Shown in pieces: positions 43,284 to 52,503 of a stretch of DNA of 64,000 bases. Every line of letters begins with the position of its first letter. Positions within the stretch are counted from its first letter, which is position 1. Position numbers and translations under genes: made by a program. Source of the stretch: Geobacteraceae bacterium (GTDB lineage Bacteria; Desulfobacterota; Desulfuromonadia; Geobacterales; Geobacteraceae); NCBI GenBank assembly GCA_009773645.1, contig WSYB01000013.1, positions 124,001 to 188,000 on the forward strand, read 5' to 3'. A model generated the notes under the pieces. That model made no database searches. It was given only the letters and a program-made list of their open reading frames with translations, and was not told the DNA's origin.

Positions 43284-44894
43284 TCAGTGTGCTGCTGAGC
43301 CTATTTGTTCTTCCGTCAGATTGACGAACCGGACCAGGCTTCTCACCATTTCCCCGTCCACTGACGGGTCGATATGGGGAATCTTGCTCTGTCCGCCGAG
43401 TTTTCCTCTTACTTCCTTCGACCATCGGTAAATCGAATCTTCCCCTACCATTACCACCAATGGCTCCTTAATTCTTCCCTGGCTGCGGAAGGTGGCATAG
43501 TCGGCGTTCATGGTCATGAGGCTTCTGTCAAGATGAACGGCCAGTTCAGCAGTATGCCGGCTTCCACCCTTTGCGGCGAGGACCCACAAATGACGCCTTT
43601 CGCTTATTTCCGGTCCGACGATGAACTCTTTTATTTCGACGCCGTCAATGCGGTTCAATTTGGCAACCGCTTCTTCCACCTCACTCTGGGTGACTTTTTC
43701 CTCAAAACGGTCGAGGAACTTGTCCCGGCCGGTGAATTCGATAAACAGGGGGGAAAGGGATGTGAAGCGAATGGTGTCGCCGATGTGGTAGCGCCAGAGC
43801 CCCGCGCAGGTGGAGAGGATGATGGCGTAACGCCTGCCCGTTTCCACCCCTTCCAGGGGCACTGTTTCTGCATCGGGGGCCGGAATCCCACGTTCATCCA
43901 GCTTCTCGAACGGAACAAACTCGAAATAAACGCCGTAGTAAGGGGCCAGCCGCATATACTCTTCACCGAACAGCTGGAAGGCCATGAACGCCTCAGAGGA
44001 GGGAAGCACCTCAATGAAGTTGGGAGCCTGCTTCGGGAACAGCTCGGCGAATTCCTTGGAGTACGGTTTGATGCTGGTCCCGCCGTGGATGATCAGTTCC
44101 AGGTTCGGCAGGAGTTCGCGGAGCGGTTTTTTACCCAGTTCCGCACACCGTTTCAGGAGGAGGATGATCCACGGAGGGACGCCGGAGATGCCGCGAATAT
44201 TGCCGTCCGTAAGGAGGAGTGCGGCCAGCGCTTCGAGCTTATCGTCCCAGGGGAGAGCGGATATCGCAGCCTTTGGAGCGATAAAGGGTTTCAGGTAGGG
44301 AGGGGGGTAACGGAGAGTAATGGCACTCATGTCACCGCTTTTGACCCCGTCACCCAGGTCTGAAAGGGAAGTATTCCCCGCCATGTAGAGGAGTTTTCCT
44401 CTAAACAGGCGGCTTTTGCGGTTTCTGTCCAGGTAACAGGCGGCAAGGTCCAGGGCCGCCCGCTTGTTTGCCTGAAACATTTTCCGGGAAAAAGGGATGT
44501 ACTTGGTCGGCGCCGTGGTGCCGGAAGTCTCGCAGAAGAAGGGGATTTTCCCCGGCCAGGTGACATCTTCCAGGCAGAGGCGCTTCATCTCTTCCCCTTT
44601 CTGGAGACCGGCGCTGAAGTACTCTTTCCAGAAATCGCCGTAGGTCCTGATCGGGACCTGGCGCCGGTAAAATCGATGGGCCTGGTCAAACGGAAGGCCG
44701 GTGAGATCGGTCAGGCCATGGTCTTTGCCGAAGCGGGTGGCAGCCCCCTGCATGAGCAGCCGGGTAAAGATGTCACGTTGACTGGCAAAGGGGTCACGAC
44801 TTTCAAAGTTCCTCGCCATGAAAGATGCACCGGTTTTCAGCATCAGGTCGAGGGGGGAAGCGGTCAGATTACGGAGAGTTGACGAGTTTCCCAT
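43284..44894 (-). CDS. GH3-family acyl-adenylating ligase
   Basis: The 536-residue protein matches the GH3 family, named from plant auxin-responsive genes, which links carboxylic acids to amino acids or other amines through an acyl-AMP. It has the nucleotide motif FFCETSGTTAPTKYIPFS, a middle with IIHGGTSIKPYSKEF and the conserved VLPSSEAFMAFQ, YYGVYFEFVPFE and LWRYHIGDTIRFTS blocks, and a small C-terminal domain. The length is normal for bacterial members. Its ATG overlaps the TGA of the upstream hydrolase gene by one base, so the two are co-translated. The acid and acceptor are unknown. Confidence 0.87.
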   Translation of the reverse strand: MGNSSTLRNLTASPLDLMLKTGASFMARNFESRDPFASQRDIFTRLLMQGAATRFGKDHGLTDLTGLPFDQAHRFYRRQVPIRTYGDFWKEYFSAGLQKGEEMKRLCLEDVTWPGKIPFFCETSGTTAPTKYIPFSRKMFQANKRAALDLAACYLDRNRKSRLFRGKLLYMAGNTSLSDLGDGVKSGDMSAITLRYPPPYLKPFIAPKAAISALPWDDKLEALAALLLTDGNIRGISGVPPWIILLLKRCAELGKKPLRELLPNLELIIHGGTSIKPYSKEFAELFPKQAPNFIEVLPSSEAFMAFQLFGEEYMRLAPYYGVYFEFVPFEKLDERGIPAPDAETVPLEGVETGRRYAIILSTCAGLWRYHIGDTIRFTSLSPLFIEFTGRDKFLDRFEEKVTQSEVEEAVAKLNRIDGVEIKEFIVGPEISERRHLWVLAAKGGSRHTAELAVHLDRSLMTMNADYATFRSQGRIKEPLVVMVGEDSIYRWSKEVRGKLGGQSKIPHIDPSVDGEMVRSLVRFVNLTEEQIGSAAH

Positions 44895-45979
44895 CAGACC
44901 ACCGCGAAGAGGGCCGGTTGCCGGAGCTTGTCGTACCATGCCTCAATCAGGGGATTATAGCAGTGGTGGTGGAAGATCAGCGACGCATGGACCACAGCGT
45001 CATTCTTGACGGGGGAAATCACATGTTTCACCTTGCCGCGCGGGAAGAGTGCGGTGCGGATGTCGGGATTTTTCAGCGCCGCCAGGGTAGGTGAAGCGGA
45101 GACGAGAAGGTTTTCTTCCATTTCTGCAAGGAGGGCCAATGCCGGACCGGAAAAGATCGGTGCATTGCCGGTGGGAGAAGGGAAGTCCTTCAGAGCCAGA
45201 ACCCTCTGATACCCTCCGACTGCGGAGGTTTTTTCCACCACTTCCATGATCTTCTTCCTGATGGAGAGGTGTCTGCTGGTAAGCACCCGGTTTTCCGCTC
45301 CCGCTTCAAACAGGCTCAGGAAGCAGCGCCTGGCCCTCTCGATCTGGCGGTTGACATCTTGCCCGTTCTCCGCATGGGCCTTGAGGATCCTTCTCAGGTT
45401 ACTCTCCAGCATCCTGACCCCGCCGGTTTTCTCCCCTTCAGGCCTGACCAGGTCTTCGGTGCACAGCACGGGGCTTGCCATCACCACTCCCCGGATATCG
45501 AGGCGATCATTAACCGCCGTTTCCCGGAGGAACTGGGCGATCAGCCCGCAGCCAAAGCTGATGCCGAAAAGGACCGGCTTTTTCCCGCGGCGGTTTATAT
45601 CTTCGATAAGATCCGCCAGCTGGGCGAAAAACATCCCAATGGAAAAACCGTTTCTGGGGTAGTTCATGTAGTAGATACTGCCGTAGTTCCTGAGAAGGGG
45701 GCGCTGAAATTCGGTTACTTCGGTGGCGTCGGGGACAAATCCGGCGATGATGATGGTCGGGATGTCGCCTGCCCCCTTTTCCTTGAAGATTTGGTTTCTG
45801 ACCGCATGGAGACTGGTCACCCGATCTTTGAGCAGGAATTCGCGCCGTCTCTTGCGGGGGGTAAAGGGCTTTATCGTCATCTGGCGGATAAAACCGGATG
45901 CGGCGGTGGCTACAGTGACGAGGGCGGGGTGATTACGCACGACGTTTTGCACAAACGGCATTACAGTAACGTTTTTCAT
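44894..45979 (-). CDS. Alpha/beta-hydrolase-like protein heading a GH3-SAP operon
   Basis: The 361-residue protein has the alpha/beta-hydrolase layout with a nucleophile elbow LFGISFGCGLIAQF (G-x-S-x-G), an oxyanion region IIIAGFVPDATEV and a helical cap with charged helices. A late catalytic histidine may be the one in AVVHASLIFHHHC. A long basic N-terminal region (residues 1-70) could bind membrane. The GH3 gene begins in its last codon, and a candidate PhoB box lies about 40-60 bases upstream, so transcription may rise under phosphate starvation. The hydrolase and ligase pair suggests removal and re-attachment of acyl groups, which is inference. Confidence 0.7.
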   Translation of the reverse strand: MKNVTVMPFVQNVVRNHPALVTVATAASGFIRQMTIKPFTPRKRRREFLLKDRVTSLHAVRNQIFKEKGAGDIPTIIIAGFVPDATEVTEFQRPLLRNYGSIYYMNYPRNGFSIGMFFAQLADLIEDINRRGKKPVLFGISFGCGLIAQFLRETAVNDRLDIRGVVMASPVLCTEDLVRPEGEKTGGVRMLESNLRRILKAHAENGQDVNRQIERARRCFLSLFEAGAENRVLTSRHLSIRKKIMEVVEKTSAVGGYQRVLALKDFPSPTGNAPIFSGPALALLAEMEENLLVSASPTLAALKNPDIRTALFPRGKVKHVISPVKNDAVVHASLIFHHHCYNPLIEAWYDKLRQPALFAVV

Positions 45980-46019
45980 GACGTCTCCTTGCTGTTTTCT
46001 TTGTTTATCGCATAGGAGA

Positions 46020-46037
46020 GTTACGGCTGTGTTGCGG
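46020..46037 (-). promoter_or_regulatory. Candidate PhoB box for the hydrolase-GH3 operon
   Basis: On the minus strand CCGCAAC-ACAG-CCGTAAC gives two 7-bp direct half sites with an 11-bp period, as in the boxes before phoB and pstS. GATAAA, a fair -10 box, lies 10 bases downstream, close to the 11 bases seen in those two. The hydrolase ATG follows at 45979. Confidence 0.6.
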
Positions 46038-46086
46038 ATGGGAAAATATTTTGTAGATATTATAAGTTGCAGGTTGATGGAATTTC

Positions 46087-46776
46087 TTACTTTTCGTCCG
46101 ACGTGGAAGGGATGGTATGCCGTATATCCTTCCCTTTCACCATAAAGATAACCATCTCCGCCACGTTGGTAGCATGGTCTGCGATCCGCTCCAGGTATTT
46201 TGAAATGTAGTTCAGCCTCAGGGAGCGGGTTATGGTCCCCGGGTCCTCCATCATGAACGTCAGGAGCTCCCGCTGTATCTGAACATTCAAGTCGTCGACA
46301 AACTGGTCATCCTTGCAGACTTTCATGGCCAGTTTCTCGTCGCCGCGGACAAAGGCATCCAGCGCCTCCTTCACCATGACTGATGTCCAATTTGCCATTC
46401 TGGGGAGATCAATATAAGGCTTGAGGATTGGCTCTTCGTTGAGTTCCTTGGCACGATTCGCGATATTCACGCACTGGTCACCGATCCGCTCCAGATCGGT
46501 TACAATTTTCAGTGCCAGGGTTAGAAAACGCAAGTCACGGCCTGCGGGCTGGCGCCGTGCGAGGACCTGGATACATTTTTCGTCAATCTCCATTTCCATC
46601 TGATTGATCCCAGGGTCTGAGGCGATGGTCCGGTCGGCCAGTTCAGAATTTCTCTCCACCAGCGCCTTCATGGAGTTCGAGATCATCAACTCGACCTTCC
46701 CCCCCATTTCCAGAAGCTTCTCCCGGATATCGTTCAGTTCCTCATCGTACAGTTTGCTGAAGTGCTCTCTTTCCAT
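46087..46776 (-). CDS. phoU: Phosphate transport regulator PhoU
   Basis: The 229-residue protein is all-helical with two related PhoU halves, each with a metal-binding pattern of the type E/D-x-x-x-D (DEKCIQVLARRQPAGRDLRF in the first, ERIADHATNVAEMVIFMVKG in the second). The length is standard. PhoU restrains PhoR when phosphate is ample and limits Pst uptake. It follows pstB by 109 bases with a hairpin between. GAGGTAGAA precedes the ATG. Confidence 0.95.
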   Translation of the reverse strand: MEREHFSKLYDEELNDIREKLLEMGGKVELMISNSMKALVERNSELADRTIASDPGINQMEMEIDEKCIQVLARRQPAGRDLRFLTLALKIVTDLERIGDQCVNIANRAKELNEEPILKPYIDLPRMANWTSVMVKEALDAFVRGDEKLAMKVCKDDQFVDDLNVQIQRELLTFMMEDPGTITRSLRLNYISKYLERIADHATNVAEMVIFMVKGKDIRHTIPSTSDEK

Positions 46777-46789
46777 TTCTACCTCGTGA

Positions 46790-46865
46790 TTCGGGAAGCG
46801 TGAACCGGGAAGTGGAAACCGTTTTTATCAGTCACGGATCCCGGTTCCCGAATTCCGGTTCCCGA
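46790..46865. repeat. Imperfect inverted repeat between pstB and phoU
   Basis: TTCGGGAA-GCGTGAA-CCGGGAA on one side faces TTCCCGAA-TTCC-GGTTCCCG on the other. It can form a stem without a T run and could lower phoU expression relative to pstB or stabilise the upstream mRNA. Confidence 0.4.
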
Positions 46866-46885
46866 AAAGTGATTGCCTGATCCGT

Positions 46886-47644
46886 TTACCCGAACCTGCC
46901 GGTAATGTAATCTTCGGTCTGTTTTTTGTCCGGGGTGGTGAAAATTTTCTTGGTCTCTCCGAATTCGATCAATTCGCCCAGGTAGAAAAAGGCTGTGTAG
47001 TCGGATATGCGGGCAGCCTGCTGCATGTTGTGGGTGACTATGACGATGGTGTACTTTTCTTTCAACCCCTCGATCAGTTCCTCTATCTTCAGAGTTGATA
47101 GCGGGTCGAGGGCCGAGGCCGGCTCGTCCATGAGGATCACCTCGGGTTTTACCGCGATGGTCCTGGCGATGCAAAGCCGCTGCTGCTGCCCGCCGGAGAG
47201 CTCCATGGAGTTCGCTTTCAGACGATCCTTGACTTCATCCCAGAGAGCGACCCTTTTCAGGCTTGATTCCACAAGTTCATCGGCCTCGTCTTTGTTGATC
47301 CTGCCGTTCAGCTTGTAACCTGCGATCACATTGTCGTAGACGGACATGGCGGGGAAGGGATTCGGTTTCTGGAACACCATCCCGACCAGCCGCCGAATGG
47401 AGACCGAGTCAATAGTGCGTTCATAGATGTTGATTCCATCGAGCAGAATCCTGCCGGTTACTTTGGCAGTGGGTACCAGATCATGCATCCTGTTGATGCT
47501 GCGCAAAACTGTTGATTTCCCGCAGCCGGACGGGCCGATGATTGCGGTAACGCTGTTTTCACCGAAATCGATTGTAGTCCCCTTGACCGCATGATTCTTA
47601 TCGAAATGAACATTCAGATCTTCAAGTTTTACTTTTGTTTTCAT
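46886..47644 (-). CDS. pstB: Phosphate ABC transporter ATP-binding protein PstB
   Basis: The 252-residue protein is a complete ABC ATPase: Walker [13 protein letters not shown]-loop FQKPNPFPA, signature [14 protein letters not shown], Walker [14 protein letters not shown] and the switch histidine in IVTHNMQQ. The DPxST-type PstB ending YITGRFG is present. The start at 47644 is chosen for GAGGCTAGTG upstream. It energises phosphate import together with PstA and PstC. Confidence 0.96.
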   Translation of the reverse strand: MKTKVKLEDLNVHFDKNHAVKGTTIDFGENSVTAIIGPSGCGKSTVLRSINRMHDLVPTAKVTGRILLDGINIYERTIDSVSIRRLVGMVFQKPNPFPAMSVYDNVIAGYKLNGRINKDEADELVESSLKRVALWDEVKDRLKANSMELSGGQQQRLCIARTIAVKPEVILMDEPASALDPLSTLKIEELIEGLKEKYTIVIVTHNMQQAARISDYTAFFYLGELIEFGETKKIFTTPDKKQTEDYITGRFG

Positions 47645-47684
47645 CACTAGCCTCATATTACACACTTCCAAATTCCGGGCGTTG

Positions 47685-48524
47685 TCAGGATTGCTGTTTA
47701 GTTCGGCCTAAATACCGGGCCGACAGGCTTAAGCCAAACATGAGTGTCACCAGTACTAGCGCTCCGGCCCAGGCCAGCCGGTGCCAATCTTCATAGGGTG
47801 AGATTGCAAAAGTGAAAATCTGCAGCGGCATGGCGGCGATCGGCTCGGTCAGTTTGTTGCTCCAGAACTGATTCCCCAGCGCAGTAAAGAGAAGGGGGGC
47901 GGTTTCACCGGAAATACGAGCGATTGCCAGCAGTATTCCGGTAACGACTCCTTTCATGGCGCTTCTCAAAGTCACCTTGAGACTTGTGCGCCAGAGGGGC
48001 ACACCCAAAGCCAATGACGCTTCTCGCAATGTATCGGGGACCATTTTCAGTTGCTCTTCGGTGGTGCGGAGCACTATAGGCACCATGATAAGTGACAGAG
48101 CAAGGGAACCGGCAAGGGCGGAGAAGCCTTTCATTGGCTCTACCAGCATGGCATAGGCCACCATGCCGGTGATAATGGAAGGAATCCCCGATAGGACGTC
48201 CGCGGCAAAACGAATCACGGCGGAGATGCGGGTACCGCCGTATTCCACGAGGTAAACCGCCCCGAGTATGCCGACTGGAAGACCTATGAGCGAAGCCAAG
48301 GCTATGAGGACAAAGGTTCCGGCCATTCCATTGGCCATGCCACCGCCTGTTTCACCGGTCGGCTTTGGGATTTGAACAAAGAAATCGAGGTTTATGGAAC
48401 TGAGCCCCATTTTCATTATATGAAAAAAGATCAAGCCCAGGGGAACCAGCACTAAAATGGTGGCCATCACCATTGACAGCGTCATCACGCTGTTATTTAG
48501 TTTACGAAACGAGAATATTTTCAT
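47685..48524 (-). CDS. pstA: Phosphate ABC transporter permease PstA
   Basis: The 279-residue protein has six membrane segments and the EAA-type loop for the ATPase ([20 protein letters not shown]). The mature pattern [16 protein letters not shown] fits PstA. The ATG at 48524 lies directly after the pstC stop (TAATAATG), so the two are translated in series. Length fits the family. Confidence 0.95.
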   Translation of the reverse strand: MKIFSFRKLNNSVMTLSMVMATILVLVPLGLIFFHIMKMGLSSINLDFFVQIPKPTGETGGGMANGMAGTFVLIALASLIGLPVGILGAVYLVEYGGTRISAVIRFAADVLSGIPSIITGMVAYAMLVEPMKGFSALAGSLALSLIMVPIVLRTTEEQLKMVPDTLREASLALGVPLWRTSLKVTLRSAMKGVVTGILLAIARISGETAPLLFTALGNQFWSNKLTEPIAAMPLQIFTFAISPYEDWHRLAWAGALVLVTLMFGLSLSARYLGRTKQQS

Positions 48525-48526
48525 TA

Positions 48527-49483
48527 TTACACGTTTCCTCCCGACTGTCTGGTGACTCCCCACAGGAGAAGCCTTGCCAGGACATTGATAACAAGCGTAA
48601 CCGCCAGCAGAATAAGGCCGATCTCCATCAAGGCTGAAGCATGCAGTTTGGATGTGGTTTCGGCAAATTCATTGGCTATGACGCTTGGCATCGTATACGC
48701 AGGAGAGAGTAATGAAAGCGATATTTGCGGGTTGTTGCCGATCACCATGGTGACTGCCATGGTTTCACCTATGGCCCGTCCAAGTCCGAGAATTACCGCT
48801 CCCAGGATGCCGGAGCGGCCGTAAGGAAGCATTGCCGTGCGAATCATCTCCCAGCGGGTTGCACCCAGGGCAATTGCGGCTTCTTTCTGGCTCTGGGGTA
48901 CGGCCAGAAGTACTTCTTTAGTTATAGAGGTAATGATCGGCACAATCATGATCATCAGGATAAATACGGCAGCAAGCATGCTCACCCCGTAGGGAGCTCC
49001 CTGAAAGAAGGGAAGAAACCCCAGGTGCTCGATAAGAAAAGGCTGGACGGTCTTCTGCAGCCAGGGAGCCATGACAAGGATTCCCCATAAACCGTAGATG
49101 ACGCTTGGGATGGCCGCAAGGAGTTCCACAAGCGCAGCTACCAACCCTCCGAACTTTTTCGGAGCAATTTCCGTAATAAATATGGCCGTTCCAACGCTCA
49201 GGGGAGTCGCCAGGGCAAGCGCCAGAATGGATGAAACCACAGAACCGTATAGGTATGGAAGGGCTGCGAACTCACTTTGCACCGCGTCCCACTCGCTGCC
49301 GGAGACAAAGCTCCAGCCGAATTTCCGGATGGCTGGGAGGCTCTCATGACTCATCTCATAAAGCATCAGGAGAAGGATGGCGAGAATGCTGAAGGCGAAC
49401 AGAATGGTCACCCCCTTGAAGATGAAGTCACCGTTCAGGCCATTCTCAATTTTCCACTTATGGGGTTGTGTATCCTGTGGCAA
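48527..49483 (-). CDS. pstC: Phosphate ABC transporter permease PstC
   Basis: The 318-residue protein has six membrane segments and the conserved PstC stretches EIAPKKFGGLVAALVELLAA, IPSVIYGLWG and the ATPase loop KEAAIALGATRWEMIRTAML. The start choice matters: a GTG at 49489 overlaps the GGAGG ribosome site, while the TTG at 49483 sits 5 bases after it and is preferred. It shows no Pho box of its own; transcription probably reads through the terminator after pstS. Confidence 0.94.
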   Translation of the reverse strand: MPQDTQPHKWKIENGLNGDFIFKGVTILFAFSILAILLLMLYEMSHESLPAIRKFGWSFVSGSEWDAVQSEFAALPYLYGSVVSSILALALATPLSVGTAIFITEIAPKKFGGLVAALVELLAAIPSVIYGLWGILVMAPWLQKTVQPFLIEHLGFLPFFQGAPYGVSMLAAVFILMIMIVPIITSITKEVLLAVPQSQKEAAIALGATRWEMIRTAMLPYGRSGILGAVILGLGRAIGETMAVTMVIGNNPQISLSLLSPAYTMPSVIANEFAETTSKLHASALMEIGLILLAVTLVINVLARLLLWGVTRQSGGNV

Positions 49484-49527
49484 TGGCACCTCCGTGCACT
49501 AAGATTCTGCACGCAACCGCGAACGGC

Positions 49528-49575
49528 AAAAAAGGCCTGAACAGGCGCACCATAGGGAATGAGCCTGTCCAGGCC
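49528..49575 (-). terminator. Terminator after pstS
   Basis: On the minus strand GGCCTG-GACAGGC and GCCTGTT-CAGGCC form a 12-13 bp stem with about 16 bases in the loop, followed by six T residues. Part of the transcripts should end here, giving more PstS than transporter subunits, as is common in pst operons. Confidence 0.85.
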
Positions 49576-49595
49576 GGATAATGCCAGTTAATTAG

Positions 49596-50627
49596 TTAGT
49601 ACTTTATTGTTTTTATTGTCTTTTCCACCATCTTTTCTACGTTTTCCGGCAGTGGTGCGTAGAGAAGAGCGGAAGCCATTTTCTGCCCTTTATTCATGCT
49701 CCAGTTCAGGAATTCCACCAGCTTTTTCCCTTTGACCGGATCCTTCTGTTGCTCATAAACGAGAAGCCAGGTAAAGCCGACGATGGGATATGTGTCCTTG
49801 CCTGGCTGATTAACGAGAGAGACCCGGAAATCTGACGGCATATGTTTGGCAGCGCCGGCGGCAGCAGCACTGGTGGTTTTGATGCTGGGCTCCACGAAAT
49901 TCCCGTCGCGGTTCTTGAGATACGCATAGGTGAGTTTGTTTTCCACGGCATAGGCAAGCTCAACGTAACCGATGGCGTAATTGATGTTTTTTACCTGTCC
50001 GGCAACACCTTCATTCCCTTTGCCGCCGAGACCAATCGGCCATTTCACGGAGGCTCCTTTACCAACCTTTTCTTTCCACTCTTTGTTTACGCTGGTGAGG
50101 TAGTCGGTAAAGATACTGGTAGTGCCGCTGCCATCCGAACGGTGGACTACGATGATCGGCTGGTCGGGAAGTTTTACGCCCGGATTGTCATTGGTGATTT
50201 TTGGATCGTTCCATTTGGTTATCTTCCCCAAAAAGATGTCAGCCAGGTCTTCCTGGGAGATTTTAAGCCCTTTGCCTATTCCGGGGATATTGTAGGTAAC
50301 GACCACAGCCCCCATGACGGTCGGGATGTGAAGAAGCTTGCCGGGCGCCGCTTTTAACTCTTCATCGGTAAGGAACTTGTCTGAAGCGCCGAAATCAACG
50401 GTTTGCGCCGTGATCTGCTTGATACCGCCGCCGCTGCCGATGGACTGGTAGTTAAACTTAGCGGTGGGATCAACCTTGGCGTATTCGCTGAACCATTTTG
50501 AATAGAGGGGGTAGGGGAAAGTAGCGCCTGCACCGTTAATAAGCGTCTCGGCCGAGGCCTGTCCGGCCACGGTAGAGACTGCCAAAAGGGCAAGAGCAAT
50601 AATACTTTTGCGGATATTGTTAAACAT
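49596..50627 (-). CDS. pstS: Periplasmic phosphate-binding protein PstS
   Basis: The 343-residue protein has a signal peptide ending GQASA, then the PstS start ETLINGAGATFPYPLYSKW and the phosphate-binding pieces YQSIGSGGGIKQI, DFGASDKFLT and VHRSDGSGTTSIF. It captures phosphate for PstCAB. The ATG at 50627 follows AAGGAGGAAACAG. A PhoB-box promoter lies 45-65 bases upstream and a terminator follows, so it is made in excess under phosphate starvation. Confidence 0.97.
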   Translation of the reverse strand: MFNNIRKSIIALALLAVSTVAGQASAETLINGAGATFPYPLYSKWFSEYAKVDPTAKFNYQSIGSGGGIKQITAQTVDFGASDKFLTDEELKAAPGKLLHIPTVMGAVVVTYNIPGIGKGLKISQEDLADIFLGKITKWNDPKITNDNPGVKLPDQPIIVVHRSDGSGTTSIFTDYLTSVNKEWKEKVGKGASVKWPIGLGGKGNEGVAGQVKNINYAIGYVELAYAVENKLTYAYLKNRDGNFVEPSIKTTSAAAAGAAKHMPSDFRVSLVNQPGKDTYPIVGFTWLLVYEQQKDPVKGKKLVEFLNWSMNKGQKMASALLYAPLPENVEKMVEKTIKTIKY

Positions 50628-50655
50628 CTGTTTCCTCCTTTTCATTTTTTTGTGA

Positions 50656-50690
50656 ATTATAACCCGCTTGATGTTACATCCGAGTTACGT
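50656..50690 (-). promoter_or_regulatory. PhoB-box promoter of pstS
   Basis: On the minus strand ACGTAAC-TCGG-ATGTAAC (50673-50690) gives two 7-bp direct repeats with an 11-bp period; then exactly 11 bases later comes a perfect -10 box TATAAT (50656-50661). There is no -35 box, which is the known layout of PhoB-activated promoters, where PhoB replaces the -35 contact. Confidence 0.85.
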
Positions 50691-50733
50691 GTTCGGAAAT
50701 ATTCGGTGAATTCGTGAACAGTATTGTTGCAGG

Positions 50734-52503
50734 TTAAGCCTTTTTGAGAGTGAAGGAGAAGGTAGCCCCCTTTCCCGGCGAGCTCTCTGCTGACACGGTT
50801 CCCCCATGTAACTGCACGATGTGTTTTACGATGGCGAGGCCGAGTCCGGTCCCCTCCACTTCACGACTCCTGGCTGTGTCCACCCGGTAGAAACGTTCAA
50901 AAATCCTGGGAAGGTCTTTTGGAGGGATTCCTGGCCCCGTGTCAGAGACCGATATTTTTACCATATCCTCCATATCTGCCGCAGAGAGAGTCACGGAACC
51001 GTTTTCCGGAGTATATTTTATTGCGTTGTCCAACAGATTAACGAGGACCTGCTCAAGTCTCCCGGGATCACCCTGCACAGGCGACAACTCATTAATTCCG
51101 CTCCGGTCAATGGTAATTTTTTTGTTGTGGGCTTTCTGATCCAGCAGGACACATGCCCTTTTAACGACGCTTTCAATGTTGATTGACGCGAACCCCAGGT
51201 TCAGATTCCCTGATTCAAGCTCCGAAAGAGAAAGAAGGTCTCTGATCAGGTTTGCCAACCTGCCCGCATGGTTATGGATAATCTCAATAAAGCGACCGAC
51301 ACGTTGGGGATTGTTTTCCAGCCCGCCTTCCAGCAGGGTTTCGGCATAACCTTTTATGACAGTGACAGGCGTGCGTAGTTCATGGGACACGTTAGCCACA
51401 AAGTCTTTGCGGATTATTTCCAACTTTTTCAAGTTGCTGATGTCGTGAAATACAGCCACTACCCCCTTAAGCTCCCCATTTTCCTTAAGAGGAACCCAGT
51501 GTGTCAGAATTGTTCTTTCTTCATTCAATTGAAAATTGATTTCTTCGAGCTTTTCGTTCTCGGTGGTAATAACCGTTTTGAAGGCATTGTTGAGGGCAGG
51601 GTGTCTCGTGATATCGATGAGCTGTTTTCCGTTCACTTCTTCGTGAATTGAGAAGAGATTGCGGAAAGCGGGGTTAACCATGGTGATGGTTCCCTTTGCG
51701 TCTGTAACCATCAATCCCTCACCCATGCTACGCAGAATGGTATCAAGCTGATTTTTTTCCGCGTAAATACTCTCAAACTGTCCCTTGATTCTTGTTGTCA
51801 TCTCGTTCATGACGATGGCCAAATCACCCAGTTCGTCACGGGTGGTGACGGGAATCCGCCTGCTGAATTCACCTTTGCCTATCTGTGTCGCGATTGACGC
51901 CATGGTACGCAGTGAACGGGATGTAACATTTGAAAGAACATAACTCAGAAGCAATGAAAGGATAATAGCACCGAATAAAGAAGCCATGAGGGCTGATCGG
52001 ATGTTAGTTCTGGTTTTTTCCAGAGTTGAGAGGGGAATTGCCAACCGAAGGAAACCTGCCTCCTGGCTGACGGCTTTAAAAGGGAAGGCGACGTAGAGCA
52101 TGGGATACTGCAGGGTTGAAGAGTAACGGATGGAATCTCCTTGGCCGTTTTGCATGGCTTTTTGTACTTCGGGGCGATTCAGGTGATTGTCGAGCTCCTT
52201 GAGCCCTGTTGGTTCGATTTCAGAATCTGCTTTGACATCTCCGGTCGAAGAAATTATGGTGACCCTCGTCTTTGTCTCTTTTGCGATTGCTGAGGCGACA
52301 GTCGGTGCATCCTCCCCCATTTTCCTTATCTCTTTGGTGGCTATGAGCCGTGCAAGCCTTGCTTCGTTAAGAAGATTTTCTCTTATTTCCGTAACCAGGT
52401 TATGTTGCAGGACATGGTTCAGATAGCCATAGAGCGATACGCCCATAAGAAGCACCAGCAGCGCATATGAGCACATCAGCTTCCATCTTATCTTGAACCT
52501 CAT
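50734..52503 (-). CDS. phoR: Phosphate-sensing histidine kinase PhoR
   Basis: The 589-residue protein has a membrane segment at about 9-28, a periplasmic domain with a PAS-like fold, a second membrane segment at about 170-193, HAMP to about 245, a PAS domain around 250-360, HisKA with His374 in FVANVSHELRTPV and a HATPase domain with DTGPGIPP and GTGLGLAIVKH. It is longer than E. coli PhoR (431) because it has a true periplasmic domain, so it might also read a signal outside the cell. It overlaps phoB by four bases (ATGA) and responds to Pst and PhoU state. Confidence 0.93.
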   Translation of the reverse strand: MRFKIRWKLMCSYALLVLLMGVSLYGYLNHVLQHNLVTEIRENLLNEARLARLIATKEIRKMGEDAPTVASAIAKETKTRVTIISSTGDVKADSEIEPTGLKELDNHLNRPEVQKAMQNGQGDSIRYSSTLQYPMLYVAFPFKAVSQEAGFLRLAIPLSTLEKTRTNIRSALMASLFGAIILSLLLSYVLSNVTSRSLRTMASIATQIGKGEFSRRIPVTTRDELGDLAIVMNEMTTRIKGQFESIYAEKNQLDTILRSMGEGLMVTDAKGTITMVNPAFRNLFSIHEEVNGKQLIDITRHPALNNAFKTVITTENEKLEEINFQLNEERTILTHWVPLKENGELKGVVAVFHDISNLKKLEIIRKDFVANVSHELRTPVTVIKGYAETLLEGGLENNPQRVGRFIEIIHNHAGRLANLIRDLLSLSELESGNLNLGFASINIESVVKRACVLLDQKAHNKKITIDRSGINELSPVQGDPGRLEQVLVNLLDNAIKYTPENGSVTLSAADMEDMVKISVSDTGPGIPPKDLPRIFERFYRVDTARSREVEGTGLGLAIVKHIVQLHGGTVSAESSPGKGATFSFTLKKA

